64,000 nt of DNA from Microbacterium sp. Root553 (lineage in GTDB: Bacteria > Actinomycetota > Actinomycetes > Actinomycetales > Microbacteriaceae): assembly GCF_001426995.1 (NCBI RefSeq), contig NZ_LMFY01000003.1, positions 62,001-126,000 of the forward strand, given 5' to 3'. The translations under genes and the position numbers were made by a program. The notes under the pieces were generated by a model. The model did not search any database. It was given only the letters and a program-made list of their open reading frames with translations, and was not told the DNA's origin. Positions 27,043 to 36,526 of the stretch are shown here, one piece after another; within the stretch, counting starts at the first letter, position 1; each line of letters begins with the position of its first letter.

Positions 27043-28164
27043 ATGAAGAAGATCATCGTCACAGCGACAGCGCTCGTCGCGACGGCTGCCTTCGCACTCA
27101 CGGGTTGCTCCGCTGAGCGTGGCGGCGGAACCGACACGGGATCCGGCGACGAGGCCGCAGCGGGCTTCGAGGCAGGCTCCACGATCGGTGTCGCTCTTCC
27201 CGACAAGACCAGTGAGAACTGGGTCCTCGCGGGCAAGCTGTTCACGGACGGCCTGGAGGAGGCCGGCTTCAAGGCCGACGTCCAGTACGCTCCTGCGAGC
27301 AACACGGTCGCCGAGCAGCAGAACCAGATCCAGGCCATGGTCACCAACGGTGCCAAGGTCATCATCATCGGCGCGAAGGACGGCAAGCAGCTGGCCACGC
27401 AGGTGCAGGCCGCGAAGGATGCCGGCGCGTACGTCATCGCCTACGACCGTCTCATCGAGAACACCGAGGCCGTCGATTACTACGCCGCGTTCGACAACTT
27501 CAAGGTCGGCAACCTGCAGGGCCAGGCCCTGCTCGACGGTCTCGCCGAGCGTGCAGGTCACGAGGCTCCGTACAACGTGGAGCTCTTCTCGGGCTCGCCG
27601 GATGACGCCAACTCGGCGGTCTTCTTCGACGGTGCCATGGAGGTCCTGCAGCCGAAGATCGACGACGGCACGCTGAAGGTCGTCTCGGGTCAGACCGAGA
27701 TCGCGCAGACGGCGACCGACGGCTGGCTGCCCGAGAACGCGCAGAACCGCATGGACACGATCCTGACCTCGTCGTACAGCGGCGACACGGTGCTCGACGG
27801 CGTCCTGTCGCCGAACGACACCCTTGCTCGCGCCATCATCACCTCGGTGCAGCAGGCCGGCAAGCCCGTTCCGGTCGTCACCGGACAGGACTCCGAGGTC
27901 GAGTCGGTGAAGTCGATCATGGAGGGCATCCAGTACTCCACGATCAACAAGGACACCACGCTCCTCGTCGAGCAGGCCATCAAGATGGTCGGCCAGCTCC
28001 AGAAGGGCGAAGAGGTCGACGTCAACGACACCGAGTCGTACGACAACGGCGCGAAGGTCGTTCCGGCCTACCTGCTTGACCCGGTGATCGTCACCAAGGA
28101 AAACGCTGCTGAGGCGTACGCGAACGTTCCGAGCCTGCTCGAGATCGTGAAGTCGTACCAGTAA
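27043..28164 (+). CDS. chvE: monosaccharide-binding lipoprotein (ChvE-like)
   Basis: A 373-residue extracytoplasmic binding protein. The lipobox LTGC near residue 22 predicts lipid anchoring. Sugar-site segments include IGVALPDKTSENWVLAGKLF, IAYDRLIENTEAVDYYAAFDNFKVG and GVLSPNDTLARAII, close to ChvE and XylF proteins, which bind several aldoses such as arabinose, xylose, glucose or galactose. The precise ligand cannot be read from sequence. It is the last gene of the operon and is followed by a strong hairpin. Confidence 0.92.
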   Translation: MKKIIVTATALVATAAFALTGCSAERGGGTDTGSGDEAAAGFEAGSTIGVALPDKTSENWVLAGKLFTDGLEEAGFKADVQYAPASNTVAEQQNQIQAMVTNGAKVIIIGAKDGKQLATQVQAAKDAGAYVIAYDRLIENTEAVDYYAAFDNFKVGNLQGQALLDGLAERAGHEAPYNVELFSGSPDDANSAVFFDGAMEVLQPKIDDGTLKVVSGQTEIAQTATDGWLPENAQNRMDTILTSSYSGDTVLDGVLSPNDTLARAIITSVQQAGKPVPVVTGQDSEVESVKSIMEGIQYSTINKDTTLLVEQAIKMVGQLQKGEEVDVNDTESYDNGAKVVPAYLLDPVIVTKENAAEAYANVPSLLEIVKSYQ

Positions 28165-28187
28165 GCGACGTCGCTCCGACGCACAGG

Positions 28188-28221
28188 AGAGCCGTCCGGA
28201 CCTTCGGGTCCGGGCGGCTCT
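28188..28221 (+). terminator. terminator after the ChvE-like gene
   Basis: A 15-bp stem (28188-28202 with 28207-28221) has one wobble pair and a stable TTCG tetraloop. It is followed by TCTGCGT, only weakly T-rich. It separates the sugar operon from the convergent PKD-protein gene. Confidence 0.85.
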
Positions 28222-28279
28222 TCTGCGTCGTGTCGCGCGGTTCAGGACCGCGCGGAATGTTCGCGATCGCGTGCGGTGC

Positions 28280-29062
28280 TCAGCATCCGGCGGCCGCGGG
28301 GTGCTCGAGGCAGGTGTGGGCGACGAGAGCGGTGCGCGCTTCGAGGATGCGGATCTCCCGGGCGGGGCCGTCGGTGGTGAGCTGCCCGTCGATCGGGAAC
28401 CATCCGCTCCCGAGGTCGACTTCGGCCGTGTAGCGGACATCGACGTCGGCCAGGAAGGTGCCGCGGTTCCGGTAGGTGTGGCTCGTCGGCGTGGGGGTGA
28501 ACTGCGCCTGATCCAACATCGCCCATGTCTGTCCGGCGGCGTCGAGGGTGGCGGTGCTGCCGTCGCCGTAACGGTAGTCGTACGCGACGGGGGTGAACCG
28601 CACCGTGATCGGGACGCCCAGGATCGTGCCGGTGCGCGTCTGCTCCGCTGCGACCGCGATGAAGTTGGTCGGCATTCCGGCGATGCCGATGTCGCCAGGC
28701 TCGGCCGCGGTGGTGGTCGCCTGTGGCGCGAACTGCTCGAGGTCGCTGATCGTGATCGACGGGACCACCCCCACGGTGGGAAGGACGGGGGCTGTCGCGC
28801 AGTTGCCGACGCGTGAGCCCAGGGGGCTGCACAGGTCGGAGGGAGTTCGCCGACTCGGATCCGCCGGGGGATCGGCGTCGCCGCGGTCGGAGGTGGAGTC
28901 GTCAGTGCTCGTGCCCGGTCGCTCCTGTGTTCCGGTGATCGTGAGGGTGGTGCCGTCTGATCCCACAACGACGTCCGCTCCACCGACGCCGCCGTCATCA
29001 TCAGTCGTAGCGAGCGGCACGACGAGGAGCGCGATCGCGAAGAGTGTCACTCGGAGTCGCAC
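28280..29062 (-). CDS. secreted PKD-domain protein, copy 2
   Basis: A 260-residue protein with a short signal peptide (MRLRVTLFAIALLVVPLA) and a Thr/Ser/Pro-rich linker to about residue 85. A PKD-like beta-sandwich follows: VRFTPVAYDYRYGDGSTATLDA and TPTPTSHTYRNRGTFLADVDV contain the YGDG and HTY landmarks. It ends in VAHTCLEHPAAAGC, almost the same as copy 1 at 29744. No lipobox or sortase motif is seen, so it is presumably secreted, with the terminal Cys residues possibly in a disulfide. The GTG start overlaps the upstream lipoprotein gene by 16 bases. Function is unknown. Confidence 0.82.
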   Translation of the reverse strand: MRLRVTLFAIALLVVPLATTDDDGGVGGADVVVGSDGTTLTITGTQERPGTSTDDSTSDRGDADPPADPSRRTPSDLCSPLGSRVGNCATAPVLPTVGVVPSITISDLEQFAPQATTTAAEPGDIGIAGMPTNFIAVAAEQTRTGTILGVPITVRFTPVAYDYRYGDGSTATLDAAGQTWAMLDQAQFTPTPTSHTYRNRGTFLADVDVRYTAEVDLGSGWFPIDGQLTTDGPAREIRILEARTALVAHTCLEHPAAAGC

Positions 29063-29601
29063 GATGCCTCCGGCTCACGGTCCGCGTGCGCGATGAGTAC
29101 AGAGCCTGCATTCGCCGCGAACGTCACACGAAGAGTGTTCACGGCCGGGCGTTCGATCGGAACGACCGAGTCCCCGGCTGCGTTGACGACGTCGGACTCG
29201 GATAGGTCGATGCACACCAGTGCGACGATCTCCTCGAAGTGCGCTGTGGATGACATTCCTTTGAAGCCGATGATTCTCGTCTCTCCGACGAACTGCAACC
29301 CTGCGGCGCTCAGCTCTGAAAGGGTCTCTTTATCGGCATTTCGAAAGTCGCTCGTTGTGCGTGCGAACACCGGCTCGAAGGTCGACGGGTCGGTCAGGTC
29401 GATGGCGTTGAATGCTTCGTTGTATGCCCTGTATGCGTCCTCGGCGGCCGCGAATGCCTCCTTCTCGGTGGCGAAGACCGCTGTCGGGGTGGGCGTCGGT
29501 GCGGAGCGGGGAGTGCATCCGACCAGCGCTCCGGTCGCGACTGCCACCGTGCCCAGTGCCATGAGGATGAGGGTGCGCGCACGCGCAGGTCTGAGAATCA
29601 T
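29047..29601 (-). CDS. lipoprotein of unknown function, copy 2
   Basis: A 184-residue lipoprotein with lipobox LVGC near residue 29 and a short PTPTPT linker. The segment KEAFAAAEDAYRAYNEAFNAIDL matches EADAFAAAEKVYRAYNDALNA in copy 1 at 30577. The remainder is predicted to be an alpha+beta domain, with a Cys in LVCIDLS aligned with CVDAS of copy 1. I cannot name the family. It overlaps the following PKD gene, indicating a coupled pair. A TTATCCACA box lies 39 bases before the ATG. Confidence 0.82.
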   Translation of the reverse strand: MILRPARARTLILMALGTVAVATGALVGCTPRSAPTPTPTAVFATEKEAFAAAEDAYRAYNEAFNAIDLTDPSTFEPVFARTTSDFRNADKETLSELSAAGLQFVGETRIIGFKGMSSTAHFEEIVALVCIDLSESDVVNAAGDSVVPIERPAVNTLRVTFAANAGSVLIAHADREPEASCDSE

Positions 29602-29640
29602 CCGGCCAAAGTAGCTCGTATGCCCGGCGGGCCGTCAGGG

Positions 29641-29649
29641 TTATCCACA
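29641..29649 (+). promoter_or_regulatory. TTATCCACA box upstream of lipoprotein copy 2
   Basis: A perfect DnaA-box 9-mer with 39 bases between it and the lipoprotein ATG. The same 9-mer sits at exactly the same distance in front of copy 1. Whether DnaA or another factor binds is not known. Confidence 0.6.
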
Positions 29650-29743
29650 GCCGCGAGGTGCAGGAATCGACGCAGGGCGCTCATCAGAACCGCCGACACC
29701 GGACGGCGTCTGCGGATGGCGTCCGTGTTGTGATCTGCGGCGT

Positions 29744-30583
29744 TCAGCAGCCCGCGGCGGCGGGGCGCTCGAGGCAGGTGTGGGCGACGAGAGCGGTGCG
29801 GGCGCTGAGGACGCGGATGTTCTGGGCGCGGCCACGGCTGGTGAGTTCGCCGGTGATCTGCTGCCATCCGCCGCCGAGATGGACCTCCGCCGTATAGCGG
29901 ACGTCGACGGCTGCAGGATAGATCCCTGGTGCGCGATAGGTGTGGCTGGTCGGGGTGGGTGTGAACTGTGCCTGACCCAGTGCCTCCCAGGTCTGACCTG
30001 CAGCGTCGAGGGTGGCGGTGCTCCCGTCGCCGTAGGTGTAGTCGTAGCCGGCGGGCGTGAATCTCACGCGGAGCGGCATGCCGAGCAGCTCCCCGTCTCG
30101 GATGTGGACCTCGGCAGCGGCGACGAAGTTCGTGGGCAGGCCGGCGATGCCGACGTTGCCGGGCTCCGCGACGGTGCGTGTCGGCTCGGGAGCGAACTGG
30201 ACGAGATCCGAGATGGTGATGGCGGGGATGCCGGGCGCCTGCGGCGCCGTCTCCGGAGCGCCGGGTGTGGGCAGTTCTCGGGCGCAGCGCGTGGTTCCCT
30301 GATCATCCATGCACTCCGCGAACCTGATCGCCTCATCACTGGGTCCCGATCGCGTGCCGGGAGAGTTCGGCGAGCCGGGTGCGGTCGGTGTGCTGGGGTC
30401 GGTCGAGCCGGTCCCGGGTCGCTCTCGCGTCCCGCTGATCGTGAGCGAAGACCCGTCGGTGGAGCCACAAACACCGAGTCGTGCAGATTCGGACGAGCAG
30501 TTGCTCATCTTGATCGGGCTTGCCCCGGCTGAGGGCAAAGCTATGAGTATGGCGACCAGTGCGACGGATGCACGAGTCAGCAT
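29744..30583 (-). CDS. secreted PKD-domain protein, copy 1
   Basis: A 279-residue paralogue of the protein at 28280. It has a signal peptide (MLTRASVALVAILIALPSAGA), a Gly/Ser/Thr/Pro-rich linker, then ITISDLVQFAPEPTRTVAEPG and the PKD core with YTYGDGSTATLDA and TPTPTSHTY. The last residues TALVAHTCLERPAAAGC almost match copy 2. The ATG at 30583 is chosen over longer in-frame starts because it gives a clear signal peptide and a 7-base overlap with the lipoprotein gene. Homologues of this PKD type are widespread in Microbacteriaceae; no function is established. Confidence 0.82.
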   Translation of the reverse strand: MLTRASVALVAILIALPSAGASPIKMSNCSSESARLGVCGSTDGSSLTISGTRERPGTGSTDPSTPTAPGSPNSPGTRSGPSDEAIRFAECMDDQGTTRCARELPTPGAPETAPQAPGIPAITISDLVQFAPEPTRTVAEPGNVGIAGLPTNFVAAAEVHIRDGELLGMPLRVRFTPAGYDYTYGDGSTATLDAAGQTWEALGQAQFTPTPTSHTYRAPGIYPAAVDVRYTAEVHLGGGWQQITGELTSRGRAQNIRVLSARTALVAHTCLERPAAAGC

Positions 30584-31155
30584 GACCCGCCCTCCCCGGT
30601 CTCTTCGGCAGATATCAATAGGGTGTCCGATGTTCCCGCGAAGGTAATTCTCTGGGCGATCTTCTCGCCGCGGCCAGGCGGTGTCACGTCTTCGCCGGTC
30701 GCGGTGAGAAGAACGACGCCAGAAGCATCGACGCATACGGTGCCCGTCACGGTCCCATTGCCCTCGTCAACGTTCGTTGACTCGCCCGCGAATGTGATCA
30801 GAACCGCCGTGCCTGCGGCCCGGAGCTGGTTGGAAGCGAGCAGGCTTTGGGTTTCGATATCTCCTTCGAGTGCCGCTCCGGTCAGGTACTGCTGAGGGTC
30901 GGCCGTGACATCCCCCTGCCGACGGGCATTCAGCGCATCGTTGTACGCCCGGTAGACCTTCTCGGCGGCGGCGAAGGCATCCGCCTCGTCGGTGAAAGCG
31001 GGCGTCGGGGTGGGTGCTGGGCTCGGTCCCGGTGAGCATCCGGCGGCGGCGATGATCAAGGCTCCGGCGATCCCCGCCGCAACGATCCGACTGAGGGGGT
31101 GGGACACGGTGCAGGGGAAGGCGGCAGCGGCAGCAGGAACTCTCGAGGACGACAT
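30577..31155 (-). CDS. lipoprotein of unknown function, copy 1
   Basis: A 192-residue lipoprotein whose lipobox AAGC is near residue 40; the N-terminal region is long, so a GTG at 31107 could be the real start. After a Pro/Thr linker comes DEADAFAAAEKVYRAYNDALNARR, shared with copy 2, then an alpha+beta domain with CVDASGVVLL. It ends in GEGGSC. The gene overlaps the PKD gene by 7 bases. A TTATCCACA box lies 39 bases upstream of ATG 31155. Function unknown. Confidence 0.8.
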   Translation of the reverse strand: MSSSRVPAAAAAFPCTVSHPLSRIVAAGIAGALIIAAAGCSPGPSPAPTPTPAFTDEADAFAAAEKVYRAYNDALNARRQGDVTADPQQYLTGAALEGDIETQSLLASNQLRAAGTAVLITFAGESTNVDEGNGTVTGTVCVDASGVVLLTATGEDVTPPGRGEKIAQRITFAGTSDTLLISAEETGEGGSC

Positions 31156-31194
31156 CGCGCCACCGTAATCAAAGACGCGCCTTCGCCGTTCCGG

Positions 31195-31203
31195 TTATCC
31201 ACA
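31195..31203 (+). promoter_or_regulatory. TTATCCACA box upstream of lipoprotein copy 1
   Basis: Same perfect 9-mer as 29641-29649, flanked by GG on the left and G on the right in both cases, and with the identical 39-base spacing to the start codon. Surrounding spacer bases are otherwise poorly conserved. Confidence 0.6.
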
Positions 31204-31230
31204 GCCCGGCGGATTCTCGGTCGGAACGGC

Positions 31231-31344
31231 GAGTCTCTGTCAGAAGGCGGAGTCTCTGTCAGAAAGCGGAGTCTCTGTCAGAAAGCGGAGTCTCTGTCAG
31301 AAAGCGGAGTCTCCGTCAGAAGGGCGAGTCTCCGTCAGAACGGC
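31231..31344 (-). repeat. six 19-bp tandem repeats at the HNH gene 3' end
   Basis: Six head-to-tail 19-bp units start with GAGTCTCTGTCAGAA or GAGTCTCCGTCAGAA (31231, 31250, 31269, 31288, 31307, 31326); units two to four are identical. The last unit contains the HNH stop codon and its final codons. A more degenerate unit may precede at 31212. There are no spacers between units. Confidence 0.92.
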
Positions 31345-32720
31345 GCGACGGCATCCGCCGACTCACGGAACGTCACCGTGTTCGGCGCCGGAGGCGTGTC
31401 GACATATATCCGGCCGGTCGGGCTCGTCCACTCTATGACGCCGCCCGATTTCTGCTCGACATGCCACGGTGAGTTGTGCTTGAGCACGTGATGTCGACGG
31501 CAGAACGTCGCCAGGTTCGTGTCGCAGGTCGCGCCGCCCGCGGATGCGGCGTGGTTGTGGTCGAGGTCGCACTTGCGGGCTGCGATCCCGCACCCGGGGA
31601 AGCGACATCGACCGTCGCGGGCGCGCAGGTGCCGCCGGAGATGTTCGCTCGGCCGGTATCGATCGACCACCAAGACCCGACCGTTGACAGGATGCGTCAT
31701 CACTCGATCCCACCCGGTCGTGAGCCCGGCGAACCGGCGTGCAGTGTCGATGTCGATCGGGATGGCCCCGTCGAGCTCTGCAGGAGGGGAGAAGTCGCCG
31801 GGATCCGCGGTAGAGGCGCTGGATCCGGCAGCAGAGTCATCGGCGCCGGTCCCTGCGCCCGCGGCGGCATCGCCGGAGATCAGTGTCATCACGGGAACGG
31901 TGATCTCGACGCGCCCTCGGATCGAACCGAGCAGCGCGTCATGGCTGTCGTGGCCCGTGGGTGTGCCGCCGAGCACCAGATCGGCGAGCAGATCGGCGCG
32001 GATCTCGTCGACCGATCGGTCATCGGCGTCGTGCTCCTGACCCTCGCGGACGGCATCCCGCTTCGCGCGGCGGTTCTCGTCGCGCAGGGTATGCGCCATC
32101 TGCGAGAGCCGATCGAGCATTCCGTGGACCAGTGCGGCCGGAGCGTGCGCGTGCAGCGCCGCCATGCCGTCGTCTTCGTCGGTCATCCAGACTCGTCTCT
32201 GCGCCCGGGCCGTTCGATGCCGTTCGGTCACCGTCGACGGGGCGAACCGCTCTGCCATGCGGCGCGCGAGTGCGCGAAGGCGGTTGGGGGAATCGGTCTC
32301 GGCCAGCGGCAGTACGATCGCCGCGAAGGCCTCGCGTGCGCTCGACGACTCGAGGTGTGCGCCCGCGTCGACGATCACCCGGGAGTGGGCAGCGCTGATA
32401 CGCCCCTTCGCCTGCGCCTCCCAGACGGTGGGGAAGAGGTCGACGAGCATGCCCGCCGCGGTCATCCGTCGTTCGATCGTCCTGTCGCTGACGTGCTGGA
32501 CCGCGGCGATCTCTGCGGCGATCATCGTGACCGACTGGTCGCCGCCGTCGGGGTGCTCGCCCTGCTTCGCGATGTCGATCGCCAGCCTCCCGGCCATCGC
32601 CAACAGCCCGTCGCGAGCGGCCGTCATGCTGCTCAACGTCGACTCGGCGATCTCGAGCGTCGTCACCAGATCGGCGAGAGCCGCCATCTGGGAATCGGTC
32701 GCATCGAGCACTGCGTTCAT
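31335..32720 (-). CDS. HNH endonuclease signature protein (DUF222, 13E12 family)
   Basis: A 461-residue protein with an N-terminal DUF222 region (about residues 20-330, including ERRMTAAGMLVDLFPTVWEA and the AERFAPSTVTERH segment) and a C-terminal HNH nuclease fold: CRFPGCGIAARKCDLDHNHA and FCRRHHVLKHN supply the Cys-x4-Cys-like and His residues. Such 13E12-type genes are multi-copy in many actinobacteria and are suspected mobile or recombining elements, but their activity is largely untested. No terminal inverted repeats are obvious. The 3' end merges with the tandem repeats. Confidence 0.9.
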   Translation of the reverse strand: MNAVLDATDSQMAALADLVTTLEIAESTLSSMTAARDGLLAMAGRLAIDIAKQGEHPDGGDQSVTMIAAEIAAVQHVSDRTIERRMTAAGMLVDLFPTVWEAQAKGRISAAHSRVIVDAGAHLESSSAREAFAAIVLPLAETDSPNRLRALARRMAERFAPSTVTERHRTARAQRRVWMTDEDDGMAALHAHAPAALVHGMLDRLSQMAHTLRDENRRAKRDAVREGQEHDADDRSVDEIRADLLADLVLGGTPTGHDSHDALLGSIRGRVEITVPVMTLISGDAAAGAGTGADDSAAGSSASTADPGDFSPPAELDGAIPIDIDTARRFAGLTTGWDRVMTHPVNGRVLVVDRYRPSEHLRRHLRARDGRCRFPGCGIAARKCDLDHNHAASAGGATCDTNLATFCRRHHVLKHNSPWHVEQKSGGVIEWTSPTGRIYVDTPPAPNTVTFRESADAVAPF

Positions 32721-32823
32721 GCCTCCATCCTACCCCGCGCACCTCCGCACATTCGAACAAAGATACGATATATGCCGGTACGATGATCAACGCCGGAGGC
32801 CCCCGCCATGGCACACTGACCGG

Positions 32824-33537
32824 ATGCTCCTGCACGTGGACGAGTCGGGCGTCGGCCCTCGGACCGTCGTGCTCCTGCACGGCATGATGGGCTCAGGGGA
32901 GAGCTGGCACCGCGTCGTGCCACGGCTCACGGCGCGGGGGTATCGGGTGCTCGCGCTCGATCTTCCCGGCCACGGCCGGTCTGCGCGTGATCCGCACCTC
33001 ACGATCGAGACCGCGGCTACATCGGTGGTCGAGACGGTGCGAAGCCGGGCGACGGACGCTCCGGTGATCGCCGTCGGCCACTCCTACGGTGCGACCGTGC
33101 TCGCACAGGCGGCCGCCTCGCTCCGCCCGGCTCTCGCCGTGTATGTCGACGCCGCGCTGTCGCTCTCCGGAGGAGCGGATCGTGCGAGCCTCGTCGATGC
33201 CTATGAGAAGGACCGCAGAGCGCGGTCGTCGCCCGAGGCGCTGCGGACCGCCCGACCGTTCTACTCCGCCGCGGATGCCGAGGTCGAGGCCCGCGCGGCG
33301 GCGCGCTTCGACCCGGAGACCATGGCGTCCGTGTCCTGCGGGGACGACCGCGAGTGGGCACCGGGCCCGGCGTCGATCCTGGTCCGTGCAGATCCGAGTG
33401 CCTGGGTCTCCGACGATGACGCGCGCAGGTTCGCTCGACAGGGCGGTGAGGTCCGGAGCATCCCCGGGGCCGCACACACCATCTGGTACAGCCACTTCGA
33501 CGAGTTCACGGCCGTGCTCCCCGAACTCTTCGGGTGA
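32824..33537 (+). CDS. alpha/beta-fold hydrolase
   Basis: A 237-residue serine hydrolase. The oxyanion-loop motif is VVLLHGMMGSGESWHRV, the nucleophile elbow GHSYG, and a late IPGAAHTIWY supplies the catalytic His. ATG 32824 gives the usual N-terminus just before the first strand. The substrate is unknown; small-ester hydrolases and C-C hydrolases share this outline. It is convergent with the spermidine-synthase-like gene. Confidence 0.88.
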   Translation: MLLHVDESGVGPRTVVLLHGMMGSGESWHRVVPRLTARGYRVLALDLPGHGRSARDPHLTIETAATSVVETVRSRATDAPVIAVGHSYGATVLAQAAASLRPALAVYVDAALSLSGGADRASLVDAYEKDRRARSSPEALRTARPFYSAADAEVEARAAARFDPETMASVSCGDDREWAPGPASILVRADPSAWVSDDDARRFARQGGEVRSIPGAAHTIWYSHFDEFTAVLPELFG

Positions 33538-33578
33538 TCGTGCCTCCCGGTCTCCACCGCGCTCGGCGTCGCGGTGCG

Positions 33579-34505
33579 CTAGTCCCAGAGCGGATCGTCG
33601 GGATCGGGGGAGTCCGTGCCGTCGGCGTCGGTCATGATGCGCGCGTCACCGATCCACGACGTCAGAGGGTCGGCGTGGAGAAAATGAGATCGCGGTGCGT
33701 CGAGGAGATCGGGCGTGGTCGCGATGTCGAGCGGCTCGTCGCTCGCGAAGATGACGACGTTGCCGAGTGGCCCTTCGTCGTCTTCCGGCTCGGCGTCGAG
33801 AACGACGGCGACGTGAGCGAACACGGAGCGCAGGGTGGCCGCCTGTCGGCGTGAGTACTCGAACGGATGCCCGTCGAGCAGGTTCACTGCGACGACCCCT
33901 GTCGCCGCGGAGCGCGCGGCGACCCGGCGGTAGAACTCCTGACTGGCCACGCGATGCCGGATGACGGCGGCATCCCAGAGGTCGACGACCGTGAAGCGCG
34001 CGTCCACCCACTCGGCGGCGGCGGCGGTGCTGCCCGTCGGGGCGGCGCCGGGTCCGCGAGACGGAGGAGACGGCACCGTCGATGGCTCCTCGCCCGGAAG
34101 CCCGGCGTCTGCGACGGTCCGCGCATCGCCGAAGATGACGCGTACGTCGGAGTCGGGAGGCAGCGGCAGCGCGTCGACCACCGCCGTGTAGAGGGCGGGC
34201 TCGAACTCGACGACGATCTGGGGCGATCCGGCACGCGTCGCCTCGACGTAGCGTGCCAGCGTGAGTGCTCCGGCTCCGAGATGCACCGTGAACAGCGGCG
34301 CTCCGGGCTCAGCGGCGGCATCCATCGCGCGGGCGATGTGCCGGGTGTACGCGTACTCGAGGTCGGTGGGCTCGACCATCGAGACGACGGACTGCGGAAT
34401 GCCGTCCACGCTGAGTTCGAAGCGACCGGGTCGCTTTCTCGACTGCACCAGCTTCGCCTTGCGATCGTCTAGGGAGAGCGAGAACACCCGGCGTTTCCAT
34501 GGCAC
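33579..34505 (-). CDS. spermidine synthase-like protein
   Basis: A 308-residue protein of the spermine/spermidine synthase superfamily. The nucleotide-binding region is FTVHLGAGALTLARYVEAT followed by IVVEFEPALY and the acidic VIFGDARTVAD; the substrate-side ARFTVVDLWDAAVI follows. It lacks an N-terminal transporter domain. Actinobacterial members often do not make polyamines, so the reaction is uncertain. The start is a GTG (34505) leading to VPWKRRVF. An internal Pro/Ser-rich insertion lies at about residues 140-160. Confidence 0.85.
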   Translation of the reverse strand: MPWKRRVFSLSLDDRKAKLVQSRKRPGRFELSVDGIPQSVVSMVEPTDLEYAYTRHIARAMDAAAEPGAPLFTVHLGAGALTLARYVEATRAGSPQIVVEFEPALYTAVVDALPLPPDSDVRVIFGDARTVADAGLPGEEPSTVPSPPSRGPGAAPTGSTAAAAEWVDARFTVVDLWDAAVIRHRVASQEFYRRVAARSAATGVVAVNLLDGHPFEYSRRQAATLRSVFAHVAVVLDAEPEDDEGPLGNVVIFASDEPLDIATTPDLLDAPRSHFLHADPLTSWIGDARIMTDADGTDSPDPDDPLWD

Positions 34506-34592
34506 CCGTCGAGTTTAGGGGCAGAGCGGCCGAGAGGCGGAGGGCCGAGGGGCGGGCAGACGCCCAGCCGGGACAACTACCCTGGAGAGGAC

Positions 34593-36404
<1,812 letters not shown>

Positions 36405-36526
36405 TCCGACCCTCGCCATCCGGGCCCCGTGGGAATACGGTGGCACTGCCGTGCGCTGTGCTCTGGGCGGGGTTCGATGCCATCCGGGATCGCACAGTGT
36501 GATCCTGCGGCACCCGGGAGGTTCAG

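Noticed and set aside
28230-28433. Plus-strand short frame antisense to PKD protein copy 2
   Set aside because: It lies opposite the conserved PKD C-terminus and includes part of the terminator region; no sign of coding of its own.
29641-31203. Replication origin based on two DnaA boxes
   Set aside because: Only two isolated boxes, 1.5 kb apart, inside a gene cluster without dnaA, dnaN, gyr or rpmH neighbours or an AT-rich region.
31231-31344. CRISPR array
   Set aside because: The 19-bp units are directly adjacent with no spacers, are too short, and there are no cas genes in the window.
31099-31491. Plus-strand open frame of 130 codons running through the 19-bp repeats
   Set aside because: It overlaps a lipoprotein gene and the HNH gene in antisense, and its translation is mainly repeats of the array (SLCQKAESLSE-like), with no family resemblance or ribosome site.
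28165-33537. Genomic island containing the HNH gene and PKD pairs
   Set aside because: No integrase, tRNA boundary, direct-repeat attachment sites or clear base-composition change was seen; the genes look native in codon use.
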